A DNA stretch of 64,000 bases from Nicotiana tabacum (Eukaryota > Streptophyta > Magnoliopsida > Solanales > Solanaceae). Made by a program: the position numbers and the translations under genes. A model generated the notes under the pieces. The model saw only the letters and a program-made list of their open reading frames with translations. It was not told where the DNA came from and searched no databases. Below are positions 1 to 10,889 of the stretch, one piece after another (the first letter of the stretch is position 1; every line of letters begins with the position of its first letter). The stretch lies in contig NC_134096.1 of assembly GCF_000715075.1 (NCBI RefSeq), forward strand, positions 121,464,643 to 121,528,642. The letters are read 5' to 3'.

Positions 1-2081
1 AATCTGGGAAATCAGTGCTATGTTTGCTTTCTTCTTGAGAGCTCCCCTAGTTTTCATTCCTTCGCTTGGGTCTCGTATGATAAACTTTTGAGGATATTCT
101 GGTTCACCTCTCCATTCATTTGGACGAATTGTACTTGTATGAGTAGTTGACTCCTTCGGAGATTCTGATTGACTGTTGCTAATCTCATTAGTTGACTCCA
201 TTACACCATCAGGTTTATTAGTCGACTCTTGAGATTTGCTTGTCTCTTGAATTTTTTTGAATTTGATCTTCATCGCCTGCAATAATTCCTTTCTCGGCCG
301 AAGTGTTATTTTCATCAAAGATAACATGTACTGATTCTTCTACACACAGTGTGCGTTTATTATAGACTCTAAAGGATCTACTATTTAATAAATAACCCAG
401 AAAAATACCTTTGTCACTTCTTGGATCGAATTTTCCAAGATTGTCCTTACCATTATTGTGAATGAAGCACTTGCTTCCAAACGAATAAAATAACTTATAT
501 TGAGTCGTTTAACTTTCCACAATTCATAAGGAGTCTTCTTCAAGATGGGTTTTTTTTTTTTTTTGATGACCGAGAAATCCGTCTGGGGCTGATCTTTTGG
601 ACCAACCACAGCCTTCGAAACTCGGTGGATAATGGGCCCACCCCTCTACCCTTCTTCGGGATGTGTCTTATGAGGCATCAATTGAGAATGTGACATGCTG
701 TACTTACTCCTTCTGCCCAGAAGTGATTTGGCAACAAATATTCTAGTATCATAGTTCTTGGCATATCTTGTAAAGTCCTATTTTTTCGCTCAATAACTCC
801 ATTCTGTTGGGGTGACCTTGCAGCAGAGAAATTGTGGGTGTATCCTTGATCATTGCAGAAATCTTCAAATGCTCTGCTTTCAAATTCTTCTCCATGATCA
901 CTTTGAATTGTTGTAATAAGATACCCCTTTTCTCTTTCGACCTTTTTACAGAAGATCTCAAAATTTTTCAAAGCTTCATCTTTGTGAGATAGAAAAATCA
1001 CCCAAGTAAAGCGTGAGTAATCATCAACAATAACAAAGGCATATCGTTTTCCTCTTATGCTAGCAGTTCTAATGGGTCCAAATAAGTCCATATGAAGCAA
1101 TTGCAAGGGCTTTGGAGTAGATACAATATCTTTATTTTTGAGAGAGTTTCTAGTTTGTTTACCAATCTGACATGCATCACATACATGATTTCTAGAGAAA
1201 TTGAGTTTAGGTAAACTAATAACTAAATCATGCTTGGAAAGTTTCTCTATCAGATTCATGCTTGCATGACCAAGTTTCTTATGCCATAATCATGGATCAT
1301 CAGATATGGATGTTAAACAAATATGACCATCTATATTTTCAAAACCATCAAGAATATAGACATTTCCATACCTTTTACCTGGGAGGATTATTTTATCTGT
1401 CTCATCTTCAATAGCACAACCTGTTTTCTTGAACTTTACTTCATACCCCGAGTCGCATAGCTAACTTATACTCAGAAGATTGTAGTTAAGTCCGTCAACA
1501 AGATAAACCTCAGTGATATCACAGTTATTTTTGAAAGGAACTGTTCCGGTACCGACTATTTTTCCTTTTGAGTCATCACCAAATTTGACACTTCCTCCGT
1601 CTATTTTTGTAACTTCTTTAAACAGGTTTTTGTCACCTGTCATGTGACTGGAACACGCACTATCTAAGTACCATTTTCCTTTGCGACTCCTTCTGTGGTG
1701 TTCCTGCAAAACATAATTATCACTTCCTTTTAGGTACCCAAGCTTGCTTGGGTCCTTGTTGGTTAGTATTACTGGACTCAGGATTGTTTTTGGGTTTCCA
1801 AATCCATCCGGAGACATTTGATTTACGAAGTCGACAAAAAGAATATTTATGTCCACTTTTGTTACAGTAGTGACACGTAAGTCCTGATCCATTTTTGGAT
1901 CTTTCATTTGTGTTAGTACTAGTGGACTCTGTTCTGGCTGGTCCTTCTCCAATTGACTTGTAAGTCGCCTGGTTCGACTTGACAGAACTATGACTGGTGG
2001 ATTTGCGCATGCCATTGAGTTGCATTTGCAATTCCTGAAACTCATCTGGAAGTACTTCTTTTTCAATTTCGCATATTTCAA
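1..2081 (-). pseudogene. copia protease-integrase remnant
   Basis: Protease region at 2081-1461 has WYLDSACSSHMTGD, where the usual catalytic D-S-G is D-S-A. The integrase region at 1259-678 has the zinc finger (CDACQIGKQ) and the D,D,E residues in HMDLFG, IQSDHGEEF and GVIERKN. A SINE at 550-650 splits the integrase end just before KTPYELW (about 540-510). The linker toward RT is readable at 1-120 (EWRGEPEYPQKF-like). Frames change at several points, so this is a fossil. RT and RNase H are off the left edge. Confidence 0.85.
550..650 (-). mobile_element. 5'-truncated SINE with poly(A) tail in copia integrase
   Basis: On the minus strand the insert begins GGTAGAGGGGTGGGCCC, carries a B-box-like GAGTTTCGAAGGC, and ends in 15 A (T run at 550-564). 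It is flanked by an imperfect 15-bp duplication, CTTCTTCAAGATGGG (535-549) and CTTCTTCGGGATGTG (651-665), 12 of 15 matching. This fits LINE-driven insertion of a SolS-type SINE; the exact subfamily is not determined. Confidence 0.65.
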
Positions 2082-2139
2082 GCTTGAATTTTCAGTCTTT
2101 TACTTCTTTGTTGAGTCTCTTTAGTTCATTCATCATTTT

Positions 2140-3583
2140 TTAAGACTCTTTCAAAGTAAGGTCAAGAATATCCTGCAATTCATTACATCTTTCACAGTTA
2201 TAAGATCTTACCTCGCTTGTTTCACCTCGCGCCATGAAACAATTCTCATTGTCATCTTTGCATTCGTCATCTGAAGTGTCCTCATCTGTCCAGCACCCTG
2301 AGAGTTTGTTCATGTCGTTTTCCAGAATTGTCATGAAACATAGATTTGCTATTTCTTCATGTTCTGAACTGTCTTCATCACTCCGGCTTCCAAATGATTT
2401 GTTCTTGTTATAACCTATGGAAACCTTTCTTTTAAGATCAGGACACTCAGCTTGAACATGCCCAAATCTTCCACACTCGTAACATTTGCCATCATTTTTG
2501 TCTTGTTCGTTATATTGTCTAGTTCGCCTGGGTGGTATCCTGCCTCTTCTTGTATTCCTGTATCTCCTCATTAAACCATCCATGTTCCTTGATACCATGG
2601 CAATTTCTTCTTGAAGAGCTTCAGGGTCGTCATCAATATCATTGTCTGCTCTTTCAGTTGTAGCCTTGAAAGCAACTATTTTCTTCTTTTCTTCTTGGTT
2701 TGTTTTCTTGAGATGAGTTTTCTCGAAGGTTATAAGTTCTCCTCGAAGTTCATCGTATGATAATTTGTTCAAATCCTGTGATTCAAGTGTAACCACTTTT
2801 GTTTGCCAAGTAGTGGGTAGACTTCTCAAAATTTTCCTAACTTGATCACCACTTGTGTATGGTTGGCCAAAAACTTTTAGATTGCTACTCCCTCCGTTTC
2901 AATTTATGTGAACTCATTTGACTGGGCACGGAGTTTAAGAAAAGAGAGAAGACTTTTGAACTTGTGGTGTAAAATGAGGCACATATATTTTGTGTGGCTA
3001 TAAATCATTGCATAAAGGTAAACTTTTTCCAAATAAGGAAAAAGGTCATTCTTTTTGGCACGGACTAAAAAGAAAATAGGTTCACATAAATTGAAACGGA
3101 GGGAGTAATAATTTTGCTAAATCTGGCAAACATCTCTTCAATGGATTCTCCTTTCATCTGGAAGAGTTTGTAGTCATGAACCAACATGTTGATATGAGTT
3201 TCTTTCACTTTACTGGTTCCTTCATAAGTAACTTCAAGTTTATCCCACATCTCTTTGGCTGTATCGTAACTGGAGATTTTCTCATATTCCTCACCACTTA
3301 TAGCATTATAGAGCAGATTCCTTGCTTTAACATTAACTTGCACAACTGCCATTTGTTCATTAGTATATTCATCTATATCTTCAGGATCAGCAGGTGGTTG
3401 AGCAGCAGCCGACATAGGATAGTTCCCCTTTTTGATAACTCGCCCGATCTTGACATCATAAGACTTTGCGTATATTTCCATACGCACTTTCCAGTGAGAG
3501 AAATGTTGTCCATTGAAATATGGTGGCCTTACTTACGATGTTCCTTCTTGGAAGAGTGCTTAGACAATAACTTGATTAGCCAT
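2140..3583 (-). pseudogene. copia gag remnant, interrupted by a MITE
   Basis: Starts at ATG 3583 (MANQVIV) and hits a stop after seven codons. An open stretch from 3487 carries the UBN2-type gag core (MWDKLEVTYEGTSKVKETH). The Stowaway MITE at 2888-3105 then cuts the frame. The downstream half (2829-2140) resumes with LPTTWQTKV and contains one CCHC zinc knuckle, CYECGRFGHVQAEC. The normal role is to form the retrotransposon particle. Early stop plus MITE mean no full Gag can be made. Confidence 0.85.
2888..3105. mobile_element. Stowaway MITE in gag
   Basis: 218 bp with near-perfect terminal inverted repeats (CTCCCTCCGTTTCAATTTAT at the left end, its complement at the right) and TA target duplications at 2886-2887 and 3106-3107. 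Ends and TA target are diagnostic of Stowaway (Tc1/mariner-derived) MITEs. It has no coding capacity. It lies in the gag frame of the surrounding copia, so it inserted later. Confidence 0.93.
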
Positions 3584-3628
3584 GATCTTTTCTCACAAGC
3601 TGTTAAGCAAACAAAAAATGTGAGTCTT

Positions 3629-3640
3629 GCTGTGATACCA
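3629..3640 (-). other. Primer binding site (initiator Met-tRNA)
   Basis: The minus strand reads TGGTATCACAGC, one mismatch from the standard plant copia primer site TGGTATCAGAGC, two bases inside the LTR end. Confidence 0.8.
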
Positions 3641-3642
3641 AT

Positions 3643-4531
3643 TGAAAGTACAAGAGTGGGGTGAATTGTTTATTTTAAAATTAATTATTATAAGTTGACT
3701 GGTTTTCCAATTAGTCGACTAGATGTAATAACGAGATAATAAGAAGTGCAGAAGTAAAGTGCATGAATTGAAGACACATGAGTTTTTATACTGGTTCAGA
3801 TTCAATGTGAATCCTAGTCCAGTCCCCTTGGGTTGCAAGGGAGTTCTCTTTCAGTGTTTGAGTTTCTTTAGTACAAAGTGAATGGTGTAGTTTACACCAA
3901 CAACTCAGTTTCTATGTCATTGGTCTTTTCTTGATTCAATGCCTCATCATTATTTTTCTCTCTTTCTTCTCTAACTTGTTACACAACAGATATAGTAGAG
4001 CTACAATGTTTGTTTGAAGTAGAACAAAGAGAGGGTAATTGGTTTGATCAAAGTATATCTCTCTAAGACTTAGGGTTGCGTATAAGTACTTTGTAGAAGA
4101 CCGTTACTGAAGAGATTTCCCAACCCAAGAGATTTGATCCTTGGAAAGAAATTTATTCTTTCCAAGAATAAGGTTAATTCTAGTTACTCTTCCTTGATAT
4201 GTGGACTTCGACAGCTTCCATTTTTAAGTCTTGATAGCGCCGGATTTTCTCCTTAATTCTGGGTCCTTCCAGTAATAGCTACTGATTGATTATCTTGCCG
4301 GATCTTCAATGCTTCTTTTCCTTTTTAACTCTTCAATCAATCTCGGATTGATTATCTCGCCGGATCGTCAGTGCTTCTTTTCCTTTTGAATATTTCAATC
4401 AATTTTTGATTGATTTCTTCCTTCAGCTTTGATTGTTTCTCTTTGTGCACTTCGATCTTGGTTGATTTGCTTGAGTCCCTACACCAAAAGCAATTATATT
4501 ATTTTTTCATCATTAAAACTAAAACCTAACA
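3643..4531 (-). repeat. 5' LTR of the left copia element
   Basis: 889 bp. On the minus strand it starts TGTTAGGTTTTAG and ends CA two bases before the primer site. Assignment as 5' LTR follows from gag lying immediately downstream on the minus strand. The partner LTR is outside the window, so no divergence or target-site duplication can be measured. Confidence 0.85.
4284..4407. repeat. 62-bp tandem repeat inside LTR
   Basis: Two copies of a 62-bp unit beginning GATTGATTATCTYGCCGGAT, at 4284 and 4346, followed by a short third start at 4408. The copies differ at only a few positions. Repeats at this place in a copia LTR (U3 side on the minus strand) often act as enhancer repeats; that role is an inference. 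Confidence 0.75.
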
Positions 4532-7500
4532 CAAGCATGTCTGAAACATATGACATTGTGATACTTCTGGTTATGGCAGATGTACCATTGTTATTTTGAT
4601 GGTAACTCTAATGTAACTCTTCTTCTTTGACTGGACAAAGCAAAGCAAATATCCTGCATGACAAGAAAAAATATCCTAATGTGCTACTTTTTGAAGTGTT
4701 CCATTCTTTACTTTGTTTAGGAAAAATATCACCATGAGAACAAAAGTAGAATATAATACAAGGTCACTACTTTCTTAAGCTCAACCTCCGAGTTAAAATG
4801 GTACACGGCGGTTATGTAAGCTATAACACCTGACTCACACATAGTGTAAGTTGAACCAGGTAATAAGTAAAGCTTACTTATTCTTGCTTAATTCGTTAAT
4901 GTTTCATTTACTGTGGCATATTTGGTGCCTAATTTAGTTCTTACAATCTAAAGCAGAAGGACAACCTACTATTTTTTAACAATTTGCTTTTAAGGACCGT
5001 TACTTAGTTATGACTCTATGAAGAGGTTAGTGCTCTTAAATACTTTTTGTTGTGAACTTGAGTTGGTAATCCTCTATTATCTAGATTCGGGAACACTAAA
5101 ATAGTTATCACCTACCATATCGGTAATTGTAAGGAGCTGGAACGAATTTCGGTGTGGCACCTATTCAATGCACATACTCCGGAAGATAATCCTGTCTACT
5201 TTTTATGTTGTTTGCTTTGGTTCTTTTCTTATTGTTAGGTGCACCGCACTTCTTTTATAGAATAGATCTCTATAATAAGGATATTATAAAAGGATCACAT
5301 TGCTATTTATATTACAATGGTTTGCGTGTTGTTGCTAATGTGGTCTAAAGCAAATAACTGTTTCTCCTAAGGTTCCTTCTGCTTTGCAACTGCAGGGAAA
5401 ATCTTATCGAGAGCAATTGCCGCTTGATGTAAACTCTTGTAATTATGTTGGATAGGTTTGCATATACTTACATTAAACTTCTATGGTTATTATTTGCAGT
5501 CAGTAATAACCGTACAAGTTTGAGTTATAAATTTCTAATCAGATATGTCCGTATGAACAGCGTGTGAGAGATCAAATATTAATGAACCTTGTTTACTAAC
5601 TTTTTTGATCGACAGATAAATTTATGGAGGGATTACATGTTAATTTTTTTGTTAAGTAGGAACACTTAGCTTTTGGAGAAAGAATCAGTTGTCAAATTAG
5701 GGTATGTGTAGTACTTATAGCCATAGTCAGTGATGTTTGAAAACATATTTGAACTGTACAGGTATATGTACAAGGCTCACATCCCGGTGAGACCAGAAGT
5801 GACATACTAACAGGGAAGATAACATTTGAATCTCAGGAACTAATTGTAAACTACCAATATAATTTAGCATTCAAGAAAAACTGAGGGGGTTCATATTTTA
5901 AACTCGCCCCTTGCTTAGCAGGGTGGACTTACAATGTTGCCATAAGGGACTATTATCTCAAATCACAAATTATCACAATGGGTACCTAAAACTTATATCT
6001 TAACTCCATAAATTGGTCATAACAGAACTTACTTTTTATGAGAAGTTATCTGCTCCTTTCATAAAATGATATAAACTGTTAACTTATTAGGTTCGGGGCC
6101 ATTCCCAATTAGTATGTAACAAGTGAGTTTTTGAGGTACAACGTAGGGTAATCCGGTAATTATTTCTTACTTTATGGGTAATTTCGTAAGTATGTGTTCC
6201 TTCTTTAGATAACTGTGTGCTGCTATAGCTTATATTTCCACTTTTCGTTTTTTAATTTTTCTCAAATTTTTTGCCTTTCCGGTCTTCACTATTTCAAATG
6301 CCGACCTAATTTTTTATTTTATTTTTATATACTATAAAAGCAAAACATATAGGTATAAGAAGGAAAGAATTAATCCGAATAGCCATCGCCCAATCACTTA
6401 AATAAAAATAGCCCACAAATATATAATATACGTCTAATTAATATATAATATGTGTGTAATCATATATAATTAATGTATACCGGCTAATAAAATTAAACAT
6501 TAAAATTGACCGGCTATTTGCGTAAAAATGTCAGGAAAATTTCCTCGAATTATTGTCTTTGATGAACGTCTATTAAACTGATCATATTCAATTAAAAACC
6601 AAATATGGATTTTGGTCCTTGAAGTTAGTGGAAAAATTAGAGAACAAAGCATAGAGACGGAGCTACCGTCAATTGACATCCTTATAAGTTACAACTTACA
6701 AATACAATGGATTTCAGCAATGCATTTCGTATCTCGTATTTGCGAAATGATAATCCCGGCAGACGGCAGTACCACTGCTACCATCGCCACCAACAGCTTT
6801 ACTCTCTGCTAACTCACAATATCCTCTATTTCCATTAATATTTCAGTTATCATTGCTCTTGCCGTTGTTCAAATCGACAGCGAAGTTGGGCGAAATCATC
6901 TCGGAGATTACGGACACCTGAATTTTCTTTTATCTTTGTGAGTACATTTTTTATGAATAATATTCTAATTTCTGGTCCAATTTTGTTATTTCTCCATGAT
7001 TTATTAAAGATATAAAAGCCCTGATAAATGTTGAGGAGTGAATTGTGGGAAATACAGTGCACATTTTTTTATGGTATCTCGAAAGTCAACAGTCTTCCTC
7101 GCTCAACTGGGATCCACGTTACCTGACCCTCTCTATAATGGCAAAGAACAGTCACTAGATACAGAGATGTGTGGAGTAATAATTGACTCAAAGAAAAAGG
7201 TATTATATTTCCATTTGGGTTTGTTGTTGGATGATATTTTGTTCTTTCTCAAAATTAAAAGGAACTTTCTATCATTAAAGCAAAAATTTAAAAAAAAAAA
7301 AAAAAGTTTTGGCAGATCGCAGATTCACCATGCTGTTGTCTCTAAACTTGTTTTATTATTGCGCAAGATTTATCTCGCAGCAGAAGCACATGCTTTACAA
7401 TCTCTTAATTTAATCAACTCATTTTGATCCTTGGTTCGAGCCCATAGATTTAAGTTATATACAGTGACAATGTAAAATCATTGTAATAAAATATGTTATA

Positions 7501-7812
7501 ACCTTTTACTTATTATTCATTTTAGGTTTTTGGTCAATATTTATTAAATAGAGTTACTCGTAAGTATGGGTCCTCGCAAGTTGGAGAAAATGAATTGCCA
7601 GCCAATTCATGGAAATATATTAACTCTGAGTAGCCCAATTCATGGAAATATAATAACCAGAAATGCTTTTAAAATATCCCCACCTACTCGAGATCTTCTT
7701 GCTTAAAAAAATCTATTAATTTATCATTCTGAACAAGATTCAACTGCTTCACAGTTGTTATGTGTATCATGTGTTGACTGATTATGAGCTTTAAAAGTCA
7801 CCTTTTCCAAAA
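4532..7812. other. Unassigned intergenic region
   Basis: No recognisable intact gene. Short open stretches at 6612-6812 and 7038-7427 match nothing I know, though the second ends in a good donor-like AAAAAG/GTATTA near 7199. A possible terminal exon at 5762-5884 is listed separately. 6370-6540 is AT-rich and holds an inverted GGCTATT motif seen at ends of Solanaceae repeats. A B-box-like GGTTCGAGCCC at 7433-7443 could mark a decayed SINE. The rest appears non-coding. Confidence 0.5.
5762..5884 (+). pseudogene. Possible orphan C-terminal exon, unknown family
   Basis: After the acceptor-like GAACTGTACAG there are 41 in-frame codons beginning VYVQGSHPGETRSDILTG and ending in TGA. The composition is much more protein-like than the surrounding AT-rich DNA. 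Other acceptor-like sites with short open runs lie upstream (near 5237 and 5397), so this may be the tail of a gene cut off by the neighbouring copia insertion. I do not recognise the family, and it may be chance. Confidence 0.25.
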
Positions 7813-7821
7813 CTATATAAG
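7813..7821 (+). promoter_or_regulatory. TATA box of first granulin protease gene
   Basis: CTATATAAG about 55 bp upstream of the ATG at 7874. The other members of the cluster have a TATA-like box at comparable spacing. Confidence 0.6.
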
Positions 7822-7873
7822 AATAGACATATAAATGCCTCAAAAATCATTTAGTGGTTGATGTTACTGAAAA

Positions 7874-10800
7874 ATGGGAAATACACAAGGAACCTATCTT
7901 CTCCTTTTTCTTTTCCTGATCATAGCTGCTTTATCATCTCAAGTTTATTGTGTTTCTACTGATTTTCCAATATTAGACAGACCAAATGAGTTGCTTTCAG
8001 AAGAAAGAATTTTCCAACTTTTCCAAGAATGGAAACAGAAGCAGGGGAAAGTTTACAAGAATGAGAAAGAGGAAGAAATGAGGTTGGAAAAGTTTAGAAG
8101 GAATGTGAAGTATATAGTGGAAAAGAACTCAAAGAGGAAGTCAGATTCAGACCATTTGGTTGGTTTGACCAACTTTGCTGATATGAGTAATGAAGAGTTC
8201 AGGCAAGTTCATACTTCAAAGATAAAGATACCATTTGACAAGAGAAAGACTATTCAGATGAAGAATGTGGAAAAAAAACCAACTCCAGTTTATTGTGATG
8301 CTCCTCCTTCAAGGGATTGGAGGAAACATGGGGCTGTCACTGAGGTCAAGAATCAAGACCTATGTGGTAAGATTGCTTATGTTCTTTTACCATTTTCAAA
8401 GTAATCATGTTACCGATAGCTAAATGCTGTTCTAGTCAGCTGACCTGAACCCTTGAATAGTAAGGGCTGGGAATGAGGTTTTAGTTACTACCTTGTTGCT
8501 TATTTGTTGGAGGTGGAGTAATGTGTTTGATTTCTACTAAACATTTGCAGGAGCTTGCTGGGCATTTTCAGCTTGTGGAGCCATGGAGGGAATAAATGCA
8601 ATAGTTACTGGTGAAATTATTAGCCTTTCTGTCCAACAACTTATCAATTGTGATAATTCAACCAATTTGGGCTGTTACGGTGGATATATGGACCCTGCTT
8701 TTGAATGGGTGATGAATAATAGTGGCATTGATTCAGATTCTGATTATCCATACACTGTCTCTCAAGGCGCATGCAATATCACCAAGGCATATGATGATCA
8801 ATTTCATATCAAGTCTTCTATCCATTTTTCAAATAATATCCTTTTTTAAAAGAAAATCTTGATCTTTGTTCCTCAACAGGTGAACCAAAAGGTTGTAACA
8901 ATTGATGGATACCGAGATGTTCCACAGGAGGAAAGTGCCCTTCTTTGTGCTGTTGCTCAACAGCCTGTTAGTGCGGGCATTGATGGATCGAGTGCTGATT
9001 TTCAATTGTATAGAGGGGTAATCCTTATCTCTTAATACCTTTTTTACATAATTCTTTGCCCTTTCTTCTCTCAAGAATCCCAAAATGTGCAAACTTTGTT
9101 TCTTTTCTATAATGGGATCAATGCAGGGAATCTATGATGGACGTTGCTCTAGTAATCCAGATGACTTAAGCCATGGACTACTAATAGTAGGATATGGTTC
9201 TGAAGGAGATGATGACTATTGGATAATGAAGAACTCATGGGGTACATCATGGGGAATGGAGGGGTATGGATATATAAGAAGGAACACTGATTTGCCATAT
9301 GGGGTTTGTGCCATTAATTCATTGGCTTCATATCCAACGAAGGAACTGGCTTCTGCACCATCTCCTTATCCGTCTCCAGCTGTTCCGCCACCTCCCTCGC
9401 CATCCCCTCCACCCCCTCCACCACCTTCTCCAAAACCAAGTGAATGTGGAAACTTGTATTATTGTCCAGAAGATCAAACATGCTGCTGTGAGTTGTACTT
9501 TTTTGGCATGTGCTTCATTCAAACTTGCTGTCCTCATAAAAATGGTGTTTGCTGTGATGGATCAGAATACTGCTGCCCAACTGAATATCCCATTTGTGAT
9601 GTTTATGAAGGCCTCTGCCTCAAGGTATGACGTTTGTTATGTTATGGTACTTAAACTGATGGGTAAATGTAGCTTTTCTTTATTAAATAGGTTGCTTAAA
9701 TTTTATTTTTTGCTCCTTATCTCACGCTTAATAACATCCAAACCTGTAATAAGTGAATTTGTTTCATAGAGGAGTCGTAATAATTAGAAAGAAAATTTGA
9801 ATAGTCTTATTGGCTTTTGATGCCTATACCTCTTTCTTCTTTTATTTCTCTTTCAAACCTTTGTAAAAGTTAGTCACCTCATATAACAAAGAATTATAGA
9901 TTGACTCTATGCATATCCTTAACCCAATATCTGGGACTTGATTTAGCACTATCTTTGCAAGAGACTGATATTGGCATTTTACAACGTAAGGAAATATTTG
10001 GAAGGAATGTGGTATTGGAGGAAGGGGGTTTAGGACCTTTTTTCTTTTCCCCACTTTGGAAAGCCAGATGCCTAAATGCCGGGAAATGCTAGTCCTACAT
10101 ATCATCTGTATAATATCTGCTATTCCCCTCTCTAACTGTATGTACCACGTCATGACCAAGGTCTTCTAACGAGAGCCCTTCATTCTTCGATACATCAAGA
10201 GGATGCAAATGAGAATGAGCAACCTAACAACATCTTCTTCGATCTTGTATTCTAAGAAATCTGGAGTTCTTGCTTCAACGCCAAGACTCTCAACAAATTC
10301 ACCTTCTTGGCGAATCCCTTCATCCACCTCCTTTCTCCATTGCGACTGATGTAGTATCCTAGATAACACCTTCCATCTGAAATGAGTTTCAGTCAACATG
10401 AGGATGAAGGTTTCCAGGATTTGTAAGTAGGCACCCTTCCAAGATCTTCACTAGAAGCAGTATGCATTAAAGTTTTAAGTTTCATGGAGGTTTTGAGAGG
10501 TAGTTGGAGACAAATTTTCAATGGTTTTTCTATCTCTAAGTTTCCAGAGGGAGCACAATAACTACTGGAGAGAAAGGTACAATGCCAAGGGAGTTAATGC
10601 TAGAGAACTGATAGGGTAGGTCACTCATGAGATTTTGCTTGTACCAAAAATTGGGAGTTTAATCAACACACAAGGTTAAGAATCAATAAGTTCTGCTGAA
10701 TATCTTCTTATTATTTTTATTTAAAATTTCTTTTCCTTATTGCAGAGGGTTCAAGACACTCTGGGAGTGGCAGCAAAGAAAAGAAGAATGGCCAAATACA

Positions 10801-10889
10801 AGTTACCATGGAGTACAAGCACTAAAGAAACAGAGGATATGGACCAAACTCTGAAATGGAAGAGGAATCATGTTGCCCCAATACTCTGA
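7874..10889 (+). CDS. Granulin-domain papain-like cysteine protease (copy A)
   Basis: Five exons: 7874-8366, 8551-8786, 8880-9017, 9127-9624, 10746-10889; 502 aa, phases consistent throughout. Order: signal peptide (about 1-27), I29 prodomain with an ERFNIN pattern ([20 protein letters not shown]), peptidase C1 domain, proline-rich linker (about 359-395), cysteine-rich granulin domain (396-455) and a basic tail ([12 protein letters not shown]). The catalytic triad is intact: Cys167 in GACWAFS, His305 in LSHG, Asn325 in KNSWG. The oxyanion Gln is kept in NQDLCG, where the family usually has NQGxCG. This is the RD21/low-temperature-induced protease type: a proenzyme routed through the secretory path to vacuole or apoplast, with granulin removed on maturation. 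Intron 2 begins with GC, not GT. AATAAA follows the stop at 10930. Gene B is a tandem paralogue 1.8 kb downstream. Confidence 0.93.

Larger units (their letters stand above)
1..4531 (-). mobile_element. Ty1-copia retrotransposon, 5' part, truncated by window edge
   Basis: Read on the minus strand the order is LTR (4531-3643), Met-tRNA primer site (3640-3629), gag with CCHC knuckle, protease, integrase, then the linker that precedes reverse transcriptase at 1-120. This order (integrase before RT) defines copia. RT, RNase H and the 3' LTR lie left of the window. Stops and frameshifts split every domain, and two later insertions, a SINE (550-650) and a Stowaway MITE (2888-3105), sit inside coding sequence, so the copy is dead. 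The gag and zinc-knuckle style resemble SIRE/Maximus-type copias; that lineage call is an inference. Confidence 0.9.

Noticed and set aside
6612..7427. Open stretches 6612-6812 and 7038-7427 as a gene
   Set aside because: No recognised domain, no supported splice chain joining them, and the second runs through an A15 tract; left as unassigned.
9299..9769. Open frames overlapping the proline linker and granulin exon of copy A on both strands (also 15212-15604 and 15265-15471 in copy B)
   Set aside because: Shadows of the real exon caused by the CCT-rich linker; the Pro/Cys-rich true frame has homology and correct splice phases.
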